Source: Ruminococcus sp.
GTDB taxonomy: Bacteria > Bacillota > Clostridia > Oscillospirales > Ruminococcaceae
NCBI GenBank assembly: GCA_017960805.1
Contig: JAGCYM010000096.1
Coordinates: forward strand, 1-49,725
Length of the DNA: 49,725 bases
Direction of reading: 5' to 3'
Of the stretch, positions 32,887 to 40,593 are shown piece after piece. Below the pieces are notes generated by a model. The model did not search any database and was not told the DNA's origin. It saw nothing but the letters and a program-made list of their open reading frames with translations. Each line of letters begins with the position of its first letter. The first letter of the stretch is position 1. The position numbers and the translations under genes are program-made.

Positions 32887-32981
32887 TGGCGGTCACACTG
32901 AGACTTGAACTCAGACGCCGGAATAATCCGGTTACTCACGGTTTAGCAAACCGCTGCCTTACTAGTTAGGCTTATGCGACC
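32887..32981 (-). tRNA. tRNA-Ser (GCU)
   Basis: Minus strand; acceptor GGTCGCA/TGTGACC, anticodon loop TTGCTAA, long variable arm (AACCGG..CCGG), T-loop TTCAAGT, encoded CCA. Last gene of the cluster. Confidence 0.93.
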
Positions 32982-32986
32982 ATTGA

Positions 32987-33060
32987 TGACGGATGCGGGG
33001 GTCGAACCCGACATTTAGAGATTGAGAGCCTCTCGTCCTGACCTGTTAGACGAATCCGCC
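32987..33060 (-). tRNA. tRNA-Glu (CUC), CCA not encoded
   Basis: Acceptor GGCGGAT/ATCCGTC and anticodon loop CTCTCAA. The 3' end reads A-TCA instead of A-CCA, so the tail would be added enzymatically. It differs from the tRNA-Glu(UUC) at 33330-33406 at only four positions, one being the first anticodon base, so it is a diverged copy. T-stem pair 49-65 is mismatched. Confidence 0.88.
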
Positions 33061-33064
33061 ATAT

Positions 33065-33150
33065 TGGTGGGCAAGGTAGGAGTTGAACCTACGGTGTATC
33101 AAAGTCACGGATTTACAGTCCGCTGCAATCGCCACTATGCATACTTGCCC
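33065..33150 (-). tRNA. tRNA-Tyr (GUA), copy 2
   Basis: Acceptor GGGCAAG/CTTGCCC, anticodon loop CTGTAAA, long variable arm, encoded CCA. T-loop is TTCAACT. Diverged from the copy at 33411-33497 in D and variable arms. Confidence 0.93.
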
Positions 33151-33153
33151 ATA

Positions 33154-33228
33154 TGGGGTGATCGAAGGGAATCGAACCTTCATTTTCAGAGCCACAATCT
33201 GACGTCCTGCCATTAGACGACGACCACC
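33154..33228 (-). tRNA. tRNA-His (GUG)
   Basis: Anticodon loop TTGTGGC; extra 5' G (-1) facing C73, the His identity pair; acceptor GTGGTCG/CGATCAC; encoded CCA. Confidence 0.93.
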
Positions 33229-33329
33229 ATAAATATATAATATCTTCCGTAATCGAAAGCAGATTATCGTTTTTTACGGAGTAAGTGAGCTTGCGAGCGA
33301 CAACGTGAAAGCGTGCGCCCGCTCGGCGC

Positions 33330-33406
33330 TGGTGACGGATGCGGGGTTCGAACCCGGCATTTAGAGATTGAAAGCCTCTTGTCCTGACCTGTTAGACGAA
33401 TCCGCC
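33330..33406 (-). tRNA. tRNA-Glu (UUC)
   Basis: Acceptor GGCGGAT/ATCCGTC, anticodon loop CTTTCAA, T-loop TTCGAAC, encoded CCA. The 101-base gap between it and tRNA-His holds a possible TCCGTAA/TTACGGA hairpin (minus strand) but no clear promoter. Confidence 0.94.
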
Positions 33407-33410
33407 TTAT

Positions 33411-33497
33411 TGGTGGGTAAGGTAGGACTCGAACCTACAGTGTTTCTACGTCGCGGATTTACAGTCCGCTGCCTTCGCCAATTCGGCGCACTTACCC
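33411..33497 (-). tRNA. tRNA-Tyr (GUA), copy 1
   Basis: Acceptor GGGTAAG/CTTACCC, anticodon loop CTGTAAA, long variable arm, T-loop TTCGAGT, encoded CCA. First gene of the cluster, 12 bases after the XRE gene's stop. Confidence 0.94.
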
Positions 33498-33509
33498 ATA
33501 TATCGTCAC

Positions 33510-33734
33510 TCATATTCGGGTGACGATTATTATTTTATCTATCGGTACATCAAACATATCCGCAAGTATTATCAGATTATCAATAGTAGGAACAGCGTCT
33601 CCGCGCATCCACTTGAAGATCGCCTGCGGAGTGTTGAAACCGCAGCGAGCCTGTACATCGGATATTCTGAAGCCTTTGGATCTTATGATGTTCCTGATAT
33701 TATTCCCTGTTGCCTTAACATCGATTATTGGCAT
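33510..33734 (-). CDS. Small XRE-type helix-turn-helix regulator
   Basis: A 74-residue DNA-binding protein that is only an HTH_XRE domain: NNIRNIIRSKGFRISDVQAR, CGFNTPQAIFKWMRGDAVPT (recognition helix), IDNLIILADMFDVPIDKII. ATG at 33734 is preferred because AAAGGAGTTACTC precedes it; the longer frame from 33773 lacks a site. Upstream on the same strand is a 36-codon ORF ending in a terminator; downstream, tRNA-Tyr begins after 12 bases. Targets unknown; it may act on its own promoter. A hairpin CGTCAC/GTGACG (33504-33525) covers its stop codon. Confidence 0.88.
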   Translation of the reverse strand: MPIIDVKATGNNIRNIIRSKGFRISDVQARCGFNTPQAIFKWMRGDAVPTIDNLIILADMFDVPIDKIIIVTRI

Positions 33735-33775
33735 TGTGAGTAACTCCTTTCCTTGAATTATGATTTCAGACATAG

Positions 33776-33810
33776 AAAAAACACCGCCTGCTTACATACA
33801 GACGGTGTTT
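33776..33810 (-). terminator. Terminator between the 36-codon ORF and the XRE gene
   Basis: AAACACCGCCTG / CAGACGGTGTTT (one mismatch, 8-base loop), followed on the minus strand by six T. Confidence 0.88.
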
Positions 33811-33856
33811 ATCATTTGTATGGATCACAACACAAAGAAAGTGTTCTCCGAAATGA

Positions 33857-33967
33857 CTATCCACTACGTTTATCTGTATGCAGCACAAATAGAGCTTCTT
33901 CACTCTCATGATAGAAACTTTCTTCATAGTGTTCGCTATACAGATATATCATAGTAAACAGTTTCAT
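33857..33967 (-). CDS. Small 36-residue protein, unknown
   Basis: ATG at 33967 after GAAAGGAGTTAACCGAA opens a 36-codon frame: MKLFTMIYLYSEHYEESFYH then ESEEALFVLHTDKRSG. Its own promoter (34042-34070) and terminator (33776-33810) frame it exactly, which supports a real transcript. The start region CCGAAATGA is the exact reverse complement of TCATTTCGG just after the stop, so the mRNA can fold its end onto its start. No family is recognised and there is no clear membrane segment. It could instead be the leader of the XRE gene. Confidence 0.5.
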   Translation of the reverse strand: MKLFTMIYLYSEHYEESFYHESEEALFVLHTDKRSG

Positions 33968-34041
33968 TTCGGTTAACTCCTTTCGAGATTATTATTTTTA
34001 CAGAGGCCGTTTCCGGCTGTGTCTGTTCTGACTATACTTGG

Positions 34042-34070
34042 ATTATACCATACAATTTCCGGAAAAGCAA
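34042..34070 (-). promoter_or_regulatory. Promoter of the 36-codon ORF / XRE transcript
   Basis: Minus-strand TTGCTT (34065-34070), 17-base spacer, TATAAT (34042-34047). Confidence 0.65.
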
Positions 34071-34122
34071 GTAAACTACAGGTATAGTATTCTTGAACAT
34101 GTGTTTGCGGCATATTGCGCTT

Positions 34123-34743
34123 TCAATGGAGTGTTTCAGAAAAAGCAAATGCAATTAGCAATGCACCGCCCAGCCAGGAGAAATCATGTTCAGAAACTGA
34201 CATCTTCTTCCCCGTGACATTACCTGCTGTAATTGCTGCAAAACCAGCTATGAAAGTGAACAGTGCTGTTCTGAACGGTGAGATATCACAGAATCCGCAG
34301 CTGAGCCCGGTAGCGACCGCGTCAATAGAGCTAACAAGTGCAAGAACCGTTGCTTCCGCAGGTGACAGTATCTTGGAACCATCAATATCTGCTGCAGTGT
34401 CATCAAGATAAAGCTTTATAACCAACCCGTCTTTCCAGGTCCGGATAGAGCATACACCATCTTTTGAATAAAGTCTTACCAGTTTACGGATTAAGCTTTT
34501 GAATATTGTAATTACTCCGATTGATGTAAGAACAATCAGGCCGATAGTATTAAAGAGCCCGCTTGGAATGAAATTGCTGGCTATATCTGACAGAAGAAGT
34601 GAAATTCCGATCAATGAAGCTCCCGCAATGTTTATTACGGTTGCAGATAAAAGCGGTATCCTTATTCCACGGTTGCAGTATGTGACGGCTACAAGGTAAA
34701 TGTCAAAGCTGATGATGATCGCGAGTATGATCTCCTTGAGCAA
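34123..34743 (-). CDS. YtaF/MntP-like membrane protein
   Basis: A polytopic membrane protein of about 206 residues with six hydrophobic segments in two halves, matching the MntP / YtaF group (Mn exporter or sporulation membrane protein). The second-half motif LSPAEATVLALVSSIDAVAT and the helix IIAIIISFDIYLVAVTYC, each with an acidic residue in the membrane, are typical; the basic middle loop (KSLIRKLVRLYSKDG) favours YtaF over MntP. TTG at 34743 is preferred: GAGGGGGGTGAT lies 8 bases upstream, whereas ATG at 34767 has no ribosome site. It follows the VanZ-like gene's terminator on the same strand. Confidence 0.8.
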   Translation of the reverse strand: MLKEIILAIIISFDIYLVAVTYCNRGIRIPLLSATVINIAGASLIGISLLLSDIASNFIPSGLFNTIGLIVLTSIGVITIFKSLIRKLVRLYSKDGVCSIRTWKDGLVIKLYLDDTAADIDGSKILSPAEATVLALVSSIDAVATGLSCGFCDISPFRTALFTFIAGFAAITAGNVTGKKMSVSEHDFSWLGGALLIAFAFSETLH

Positions 34744-34796
34744 GCAATCACCCCCCTCACTGTTCATTATATGAGGAGGAAGGCGATAGTGACAGC

Positions 34797-34820
34797 AAAA
34801 AAGGACACAGATCTGTGCCC
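34797..34820 (-). terminator. Terminator of the VanZ-like gene
   Basis: GGGCACAGA / TCTGTGTCC palindromic stem, followed on the minus strand by six T. It lies 8 bases after the VanZ-like stop, between that gene and the YtaF-like gene. Confidence 0.82.
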
Positions 34821-34828
34821 TTAAAAGT

Positions 34829-35335
34829 TTATGATATCCCGGATTTTTTCCTTGATGAGATTTTTGCTATGATCAGCATCATAATCATAGATACAAGAAG
34901 TCCTGTCAGTGCACCGCTTGAATCTATTATGACATCGCGCAGTTCACATGATCTGCCCGGTACAAAGCTCTGATGGTACTCATCTGAACAGGCATAGAGA
35001 ATACATATTCCCCAGGATATAAGACTTCCAAAACTGAACAGTTTCCTTTTACCGACAGCAAATGAAGTGCAGAACCCGAGTGAAGCGTATGCACTGAAGT
35101 GAGCACATTTGCGGACAATATGACTTACAAGGTCGTGTACCTCTTTTTGACGCTCTAAGGTGAAACTGTCATATCCTTTGATAAAATGATGAAGAATGAA
35201 ATTGGTGAAGAAGCCACTTGTTTCAGAGGACTTTGTTGCATCCTGGCTTGAAAGATAAAAAATAGTGATCATGATCGCAACTGACAGAATGCAGAATACT
35301 ATCCTTGATGGTGTAAATATTTGTTTCCTATCCAT
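34829..35335 (-). CDS. VanZ family membrane protein
   Basis: A 168-residue protein with four hydrophobic segments. Family marks are IFYLSSQDATKSSETS after the first helix, IVRKCAHFSAYASLG, and YACSDEYHQSFVPGRSCELRDVIIDSSGA. VanZ-like proteins are widespread; one gives low teicoplanin resistance, but the general role is unclear. ATG follows AAAGGAGATATT. Single gene with its own promoter and terminator. Confidence 0.92.
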   Translation of the reverse strand: MDRKQIFTPSRIVFCILSVAIMITIFYLSSQDATKSSETSGFFTNFILHHFIKGYDSFTLERQKEVHDLVSHIVRKCAHFSAYASLGFCTSFAVGKRKLFSFGSLISWGICILYACSDEYHQSFVPGRSCELRDVIIDSSGALTGLLVSMIMMLIIAKISSRKKSGIS

Positions 35336-35359
35336 AATATCTCCTTTTTCAATGCTCTT

Positions 35360-35388
35360 ATCATATCATAATTATGTTGAGAATGCAA
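35360..35388 (-). promoter_or_regulatory. Promoter of the VanZ-like gene
   Basis: Minus-strand TTGCAT (35383-35388), 17-base spacer, TATGAT (35360-35365). Confidence 0.65.
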
Positions 35389-35495
35389 GTTACTGGAGTC
35401 CTGAATTTAAACAGCATAGTGCTGTTTTTAGCGAAATTCACAGGAAAGACTTTTGAAATTGTAACCATTTAGTAACTATTTCTTTGAAAAATGGC

Positions 35496-35524
35496 TTGTA
35501 TCTTTAATTCAAAAATGTTATAAT
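35496..35524 (+). promoter_or_regulatory. Promoter of the unknown membrane protein gene
   Basis: TTGTAT (35496-35501), 17-base spacer, TATAAT (35519-35524), 43 bases before the start codon. Confidence 0.75.
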
Positions 35525-35567
35525 AACTCTATATGGATTATTATTAGTATCTCAATCGGAGGTCAAA

Positions 35568-36800
35568 ATGAAAGCTTTCTTTGATAACGTCTGGACTAAG
35601 AGAGTTGTTTCAGTAATAGCCGCACTCTATACGGTATGTGTATGCTATCTCTGTTACTACTCGATATTCTACAATATACATGTTGAATCTAAAGGATCTG
35701 TGTGCCTTATAGTATCGGCAGTTTCTGTAATTGCTCTGGTACTGATGCTATATACACGCAAACAGATAATCACCCGTATCTGCAGTTTCATAATACTACC
35801 CGCGATGCTTCCGGTTGTGCTGATGTATTTTGAGCATAAAGAGATCCTCATTCCGGTCATTGCAGTCGGTGTCATAATCCTTCTTCTTTCAGGAGCTGGT
35901 GAAGGCGCCAAGACCGCAGTAGGTACAGTTGCTCTTCTGCTGTATATTTTTGGAGCACTTGGATACTTCCTCTTTACATCTTTCTTTGTTACAACCGCAA
36001 AGCAGGAGACGTTCCAGAGCGGCGTTTCTCCTTCAGGACTCTACCGCTACAGAATTGTCAATACTGATGACAGTTCAAATGGAAGTACAGCTATTTATAT
36101 TGAGCCTAACTATGCTGACGTTACATATCCGTTTGTTACATTTACTCTTAAGAACATGGAGCGTGTAGCATACATGGAACGTCCTAAGTGTGAGAATATA
36201 GAGATCAAGTGGTCAACACAGACACGCCAGCAGATAACATCAGAACTCAATTCGTTATCAGATAACATTGCAGTTCACGTTTCTCGTTCAGAGATGGCGT
36301 CTCTTGGATACAGATATGACACGACACTTGAAATAAGCGATGTTAATGTATATGATCTCCTTGCAATCGGAAAGACTGCCAAGGATGTCGATGCGATAAA
36401 ACTTGATGATCTGTCCGAAGATCAGCTCAAGCACTTTGGTATCGGTAAGGATAATGCCGGCAGATATTCAATTCTTTCTCCTACGGATGAAATACTGCTC
36501 GACGCAGGCAAGAACAGGGGAGAGAAGGTTTATTTCAGCGATCTCAGCGCAGATGGCTTTGAGCTTTTCAATGATATGAATCTTGATGTCTGGGGCACAC
36601 CTCTCTGGACGGTTTCCTCGAACAACAGTGTCAAGCTGAAAGATCTCAGTGATTCCCAGCTCGCGCAGCTTGGTGTATCTGATTCCGGAGATGTTCTTAC
36701 CTTCAATGGAAAGATTTGTTTCCGTTACTACATAGCAGAGCTTGAGGACTATTATGACACAGAGTCACGTTCTCTTTCAGTTGACCTTCTCAACAACTAA
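35568..36800 (+). CDS. Membrane protein with an outside domain carrying DLS repeats, unknown
   Basis: A 410-residue protein: five hydrophobic segments in the first 142 residues, then a soluble region probably outside the membrane. The soluble part holds three related short motifs, KLDDLSEDQLKHFGI (278-292), YFSDLSADGFELFND (322-336) and KLKDLSDSQLAQLGV (356-370). No family recognised. ATG follows ATCGGAGGTCAAA. It precedes xylA by 95 bases on the same strand; a leader hairpin lies between, so cotranscription is possible but not shown. Confidence 0.78.
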   Translation: MKAFFDNVWTKRVVSVIAALYTVCVCYLCYYSIFYNIHVESKGSVCLIVSAVSVIALVLMLYTRKQIITRICSFIILPAMLPVVLMYFEHKEILIPVIAVGVIILLLSGAGEGAKTAVGTVALLLYIFGALGYFLFTSFFVTTAKQETFQSGVSPSGLYRYRIVNTDDSSNGSTAIYIEPNYADVTYPFVTFTLKNMERVAYMERPKCENIEIKWSTQTRQQITSELNSLSDNIAVHVSRSEMASLGYRYDTTLEISDVNVYDLLAIGKTAKDVDAIKLDDLSEDQLKHFGIGKDNAGRYSILSPTDEILLDAGKNRGEKVYFSDLSADGFELFNDMNLDVWGTPLWTVSSNNSVKLKDLSDSQLAQLGVSDSGDVLTFNGKICFRYYIAELEDYYDTESRSLSVDLLNN

Positions 36801-36833
36801 GAAAATGAGCCGGATGACGGCTTGAAAATAAAA

Positions 36834-36877
36834 ACCGATTATGCAGGGGCAGAAATGCCCCTGTAATACTATTCGGT
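36834..36877 (+). promoter_or_regulatory. Long hairpin upstream of xylA
   Basis: CAGGGGCA-GAAA-TGCCCCTG (36844-36863) is a perfect stem with a GAAA tetraloop; ACCGA/TCGGT outside can extend it. There is no U-run. It sits directly before the xylA ribosome site and may control translation or mRNA stability. Confidence 0.5.
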
Positions 36878-36895
36878 GAAAAGGAGTGTATAAAA

Positions 36896-38218
36896 ATGGG
36901 CGAATTCTTCAAAGGCATAGGCAAAATTCAGTACGCAGGAAAGAACTCCACAGACCCTCTGGCGTTCAAGTACTATAATCCCGATGAGGTAATCGGAGGC
37001 AAGACAATGCGTGAGCAGCTTCGATTTGCGCTTTCATGGTGGCATACTATGGGCGGAGACGGAACTGACATGTTCGGCGTAGGCACTGCCGACAAGACAT
37101 GGGGCGAATCCGATCCGGCTGCAAGAGCTAAGGCGAAAGTTGATGCAGCTTTTGAGATAATGGATAAGCTTTCAATTGAGTTTTTCTGTTTCCACGACCG
37201 TGACCTCTCACCTGAGTATGGTTCTCTCGCAGAGACAAATGAAAAGCTTGATGAGATAACTGACTACCTCAAAGCAAAGCAGTCTGAGACAGGCATTAAA
37301 TGTCTGTGGGGTACTGCAAAGTGCTTTGATCATCCGAGATATATGCATGGCGCCGGAACATCACCCTCAGCTGACGTATTTGCATATGCAGCAGCTCAGA
37401 TCAAGAAAGCTATTGAAGCTACAGTAAAACTTGGCGGTAACGGCTATGTGTTCTGGGGCGGTCGTGAAGGCTACGAGACCCTCCTCAATACGAATATGGG
37501 ACTTGAGCTTGACAATATGGCACGCCTTATGAGAATGGCAGTTGAATACGGCCGCTCTATCGGATTTACCGGAGATTTCTACATTGAGCCGAAGCCGAAG
37601 GAGCCTACAAAGCATCAGTATGATTTTGATACAGCTACAGTACTTGGATTCCTTCGCAAGTACGGACTTGAGAAAGACTTCAAGATGAATATAGAAGCTA
37701 ACCACGCAACTTTGGCAATGCATACCTTCCAGCACGAACTTCGCGTAGCACGTGACAATGGCTTCTTTGGATCGATTGATGCAAATCAGGGCGATACGCT
37801 TCTTGGCTGGGATACAGATCAGTTCCCGACAAATGTATATGAAACAGCTTTGTGCATGTATGAAGTTCTTAAAGCAGGCGGATTTACAAATGGTGGCCTT
37901 AACTTTGACTCCAAGGCTCGCCGTGGCTCATTCACTCCCGAGGATATCTTCTATAGCTATATCGCAGGTATGGACAGTTTTGCTCTTGGTCTGCGCGTAG
38001 CTCATAAGATGATTGAAGACGGTCGTATCGACAGCTTTGTTGCTGACAGATACGCTTCATGGAATACAGGCATCGGAAAGGATATCATTGACGGCAAGGT
38101 TGGCTTTGCCGAGCTGGAGAAGTATGCCCTTGAAAAGGGTGAGGTTACTGATTCACTCGGAAGCGGCCGTCAGGAAATGCTTGAGTCTATAATGAATAAT
38201 ATAATGTTCAGCTTATAA
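36896..38218 (+). CDS. xylA: Xylose isomerase
   Basis: Interconverts D-xylose and D-xylulose, metal-dependent, in the cytoplasm. 440 residues, class II length. Motifs: [78 protein letters not shown] and [20 protein letters not shown], which cover the catalytic His/Asp and the metal ligands. ATG follows AAAAGGAGTGTATAAAA. With xylB it moves xylose from hemicellulose into the pentose phosphate pathway. It ends in its own terminator, so xylB may be separately transcribed or reached by read-through. Confidence 0.97.
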   Translation: MGEFFKGIGKIQYAGKNSTDPLAFKYYNPDEVIGGKTMREQLRFALSWWHTMGGDGTDMFGVGTADKTWGESDPAARAKAKVDAAFEIMDKLSIEFFCFHDRDLSPEYGSLAETNEKLDEITDYLKAKQSETGIKCLWGTAKCFDHPRYMHGAGTSPSADVFAYAAAQIKKAIEATVKLGGNGYVFWGGREGYETLLNTNMGLELDNMARLMRMAVEYGRSIGFTGDFYIEPKPKEPTKHQYDFDTATVLGFLRKYGLEKDFKMNIEANHATLAMHTFQHELRVARDNGFFGSIDANQGDTLLGWDTDQFPTNVYETALCMYEVLKAGGFTNGGLNFDSKARRGSFTPEDIFYSYIAGMDSFALGLRVAHKMIEDGRIDSFVADRYASWNTGIGKDIIDGKVGFAELEKYALEKGEVTDSLGSGRQEMLESIMNNIMFSL

Positions 38219-38224
38219 TTCAAA

Positions 38225-38279
38225 GGGACGTTCGTGCGCCTCTCCGTGAGGAGACGGCGTTCGGACGTTTTCTCTTTTG
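38225..38279 (+). terminator. Terminator after xylA
   Basis: An extended imperfect stem: ACGTTCG with CGGACGT, GCGCC region with GGCGT, and TCTCC-GTGA-GGAGA at the tip, followed by TTTTCTCTTTT. Confidence 0.75.
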
Positions 38280-38316
38280 TGTTATTGCTGCAGGATACTT
38301 TAGGAGTGTGCGGAGG

Positions 38317-38967
38317 ATGAACTACAAAGTAATTGATAAGGAAAGCTACTACAGGAAAGGCGTATACCGTCATTTTTCGGAAGACTGTAAATGTTCAACA
38401 TCAATGACAGCCAGGATAGACGTCACTGACCTTGAAGCATATTCAAGAAGCAAAGGTTCCAAGTTCTACATTAATTTTCTTTATCTTCTCTCTAAAGTAT
38501 TGAATTCCAGAGAAGACTACAGAATGGGGTATCTGTGGCAGACAGATGAACTGATATGCTGGGATGTAATTAATCCGACCCAGTATATTTTCCATGATGA
38601 TACTGAAACCTGTACACCGGTATATACAGAGTATTCTGAGGATTATGATGCCTTCTATGAAAACGCATATAAAGATATTGAATCTGCAAAGCAGACACGG
38701 GAATATGGACTGGATTCAGCAAATCATCCTAATTGGTTTGATGCATCATATATTTCATGGCTGTCTTATGATTCGCTGAATATTGAACTGCCAGATGGAT
38801 ATTTGTATTTTTCTCCGATTATCAACTGGGGAAGATACAGAGAAGAAGGAGGCAGATTATTGATGCCGGTAAGTGTACGGCTTAATCATGCGGTTGCGGA
38901 TGGATATCTTGTTGCAAGTGTATTTCGTCTTCTGCAAAAGGAGATCGATTCGTTCGTTAAAAGGTAA
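38317..38967 (+). CDS. Chloramphenicol acetyltransferase-like protein
   Basis: A 216-residue acetyl-CoA-dependent acyltransferase of the CAT fold. The start MNYKVIDKESYYRKGVYRHF and FYINFLYLLSKVLNSREDYR match CAT enzymes. The active-site region is SVRLNHAVADGYLVASVFRL, corresponding to the HHAVCDG motif with the catalytic His kept but the first His replaced by Asn and the Cys by Ala. Chromosomal CAT-like proteins often have other or unknown substrates, so drug resistance should not be assumed. ATG at 38317 is preferred over GTG at 38308. It lies between xylA and xylB. Confidence 0.85.
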   Translation: MNYKVIDKESYYRKGVYRHFSEDCKCSTSMTARIDVTDLEAYSRSKGSKFYINFLYLLSKVLNSREDYRMGYLWQTDELICWDVINPTQYIFHDDTETCTPVYTEYSEDYDAFYENAYKDIESAKQTREYGLDSANHPNWFDASYISWLSYDSLNIELPDGYLYFSPIINWGRYREEGGRLLMPVSVRLNHAVADGYLVASVFRLLQKEIDSFVKR

Positions 38968-39004
38968 ATACTGATTAGCTAAGTAAATAAAGGAGTTTTT
39001 TACT

Positions 39005-40528
39005 ATGTCTTATGTAATAGGTGTGGACTGTGGTACCAGCGGTACCAAGACAGTTCTTTTTGATGAGAAGGGAACAGTTGTTGCTTCGAGAACAATAGAA
39101 TATCCGATGTATCAGCCGAAGAACGGATATGCTGAACAGGAGCCTTCGGACTGGGCAGATGCGATGATTGGAACTATTAAAGCTGTCATGTCTCAGAGCG
39201 GAGTAAGGAAAGAGGATGTTAAGGGTATTGGCATATCAGGTCAGATGCACGGACTTGTTATGCTCGATAAGGAAAATAAAGTTCTTCGCAGAAGCATTAT
39301 CTGGTGTGATCAGCGTACTGCCGCTGAGGTCGATCAGATGAACAATATTGTCGGCCGCGAAAGGCTTGTGGAAATAACCGCTAATCCAGCGCTTACCGGA
39401 TGGACAGCTGCCAAGATACTGTGGGTTAAGAATAATGAACCTGATATATTCAGTAAGGTCGCACATATTCTTCTCCCGAAGGATTATCTTAGATTCATAC
39501 TTACCGGCGAATACGCTACAGAAGTCAGCGATGCATCAGGAATGCAGCTTCTTGACGTTCCAAACAGAAAGTGGTCTGATGAGCTACTATCCGCATTTGA
39601 AATAGACAGGAACTGGCTTGGAAAAGTTTATGAGTCATGTGAGATTACGGGAACACTTACCAGAAAAATGGCTGATGAACTTGGCCTTTGCGAAGGTACA
39701 GTAGTTGTTGGAGGCGCTGGAGACAATGCCGCTGCTGCAGTTGGCACAGGAGTAGTTGAGGATGGAAAAGCATTCACTACTATCGGAACTTCGGGAGTGG
39801 TATTTGCGCATACTTCAGATATCTCTATTGATAAGCAGGGCAGGGTACATACCTGCTGTGCAGCTGTTCCGAATGCGTGGCATGTAATGGGCGTAACTCA
39901 GGGAGCAGGATTATCACTCAAGTGGTTTCGCGACAATTTCTGTATGAGTGAGAAAGAAACTGCTAAGCTTATGGGCGTGGATGAGTATTATCTTATGGAT
40001 AAGGCAGCGGAAAAAGTTCCTGTTGGCGCTAACAGACTGTTATATCTTCCATATCTTATGGGAGAGCGTACGCCTCATCTTGATGCTGATGCCCGTGGAG
40101 TATTCTTCGGACTTTCAGCTATTCATACACGTTGTGATATGCTTCGCGCTGTCATGGAAGGTGTAACATATTCACTTCGTGATTGCGTTGAAGTGTTCCG
40201 TGAAATGAACGTGAATGTAAATGATATGATGGCGTGTGGAGGTGGCGGTTCATCACCGTTGTGGAGATCTATGCTGGCTGATCTGTATAACTGTGATGTC
40301 AAGACAGCTGCTTCAAAGGAAGGACCAGCGCTTGGCGTAGGTATTCTTGCGTGTGTTGGTGCAGGTTTGTACAGCAGTGTTGAAGAAGCGTGCGGTCAGA
40401 TAGTTCGTACTGATAAAGTACAGTCACCGAATTCGGAGAATGTACCGGAATATGAAAAGTATTATCAGCTGTACCGGGAAATATATCCTGCTCTGAAACA
40501 GAGTTTTAAAAAACTTGCACTTATGTGA
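39005..40528 (+). CDS. xylB: Xylulokinase
   Basis: Phosphorylates D-xylulose with ATP. 507 residues of the FGGY kinase family: YVIGVDCGTSGTKTVLFDEK, GIGISGQMHGLVMLDKENKV, IIWCDQRTAAEVDQM, SDASGMQLLDVPNRKWSDEL, GTSGVVFAHTSD and MACGGGGSSPLWRSMLADLY. The GQMHG motif is specific to xylulokinases. ATG follows AAAGGAGTTTTTTACT. It works with xylA. Confidence 0.96.
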   Translation: MSYVIGVDCGTSGTKTVLFDEKGTVVASRTIEYPMYQPKNGYAEQEPSDWADAMIGTIKAVMSQSGVRKEDVKGIGISGQMHGLVMLDKENKVLRRSIIWCDQRTAAEVDQMNNIVGRERLVEITANPALTGWTAAKILWVKNNEPDIFSKVAHILLPKDYLRFILTGEYATEVSDASGMQLLDVPNRKWSDELLSAFEIDRNWLGKVYESCEITGTLTRKMADELGLCEGTVVVGGAGDNAAAAVGTGVVEDGKAFTTIGTSGVVFAHTSDISIDKQGRVHTCCAAVPNAWHVMGVTQGAGLSLKWFRDNFCMSEKETAKLMGVDEYYLMDKAAEKVPVGANRLLYLPYLMGERTPHLDADARGVFFGLSAIHTRCDMLRAVMEGVTYSLRDCVEVFREMNVNVNDMMACGGGGSSPLWRSMLADLYNCDVKTAASKEGPALGVGILACVGAGLYSSVEEACGQIVRTDKVQSPNSENVPEYEKYYQLYREIYPALKQSFKKLALM

Positions 40529-40593
40529 TAACCATCTAAAATCTATCTAAAATATCTGTTGCTAAGCAAAATCGTAAGCTAGAGGAGACACCA

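Noticed and set aside
33022-33216. 64-codon plus-strand frame
   Set aside because: Runs through three tRNA genes read on the wrong strand.
32880-33510. tRNA cluster as an integration site of a mobile element
   Set aside because: No integrase, no transposase and no flanking direct repeat of a tRNA 3' end was found.
33760-33954. 64-codon plus-strand frame
   Set aside because: Antisense to the 36-codon ORF and its terminator; no ribosome site.
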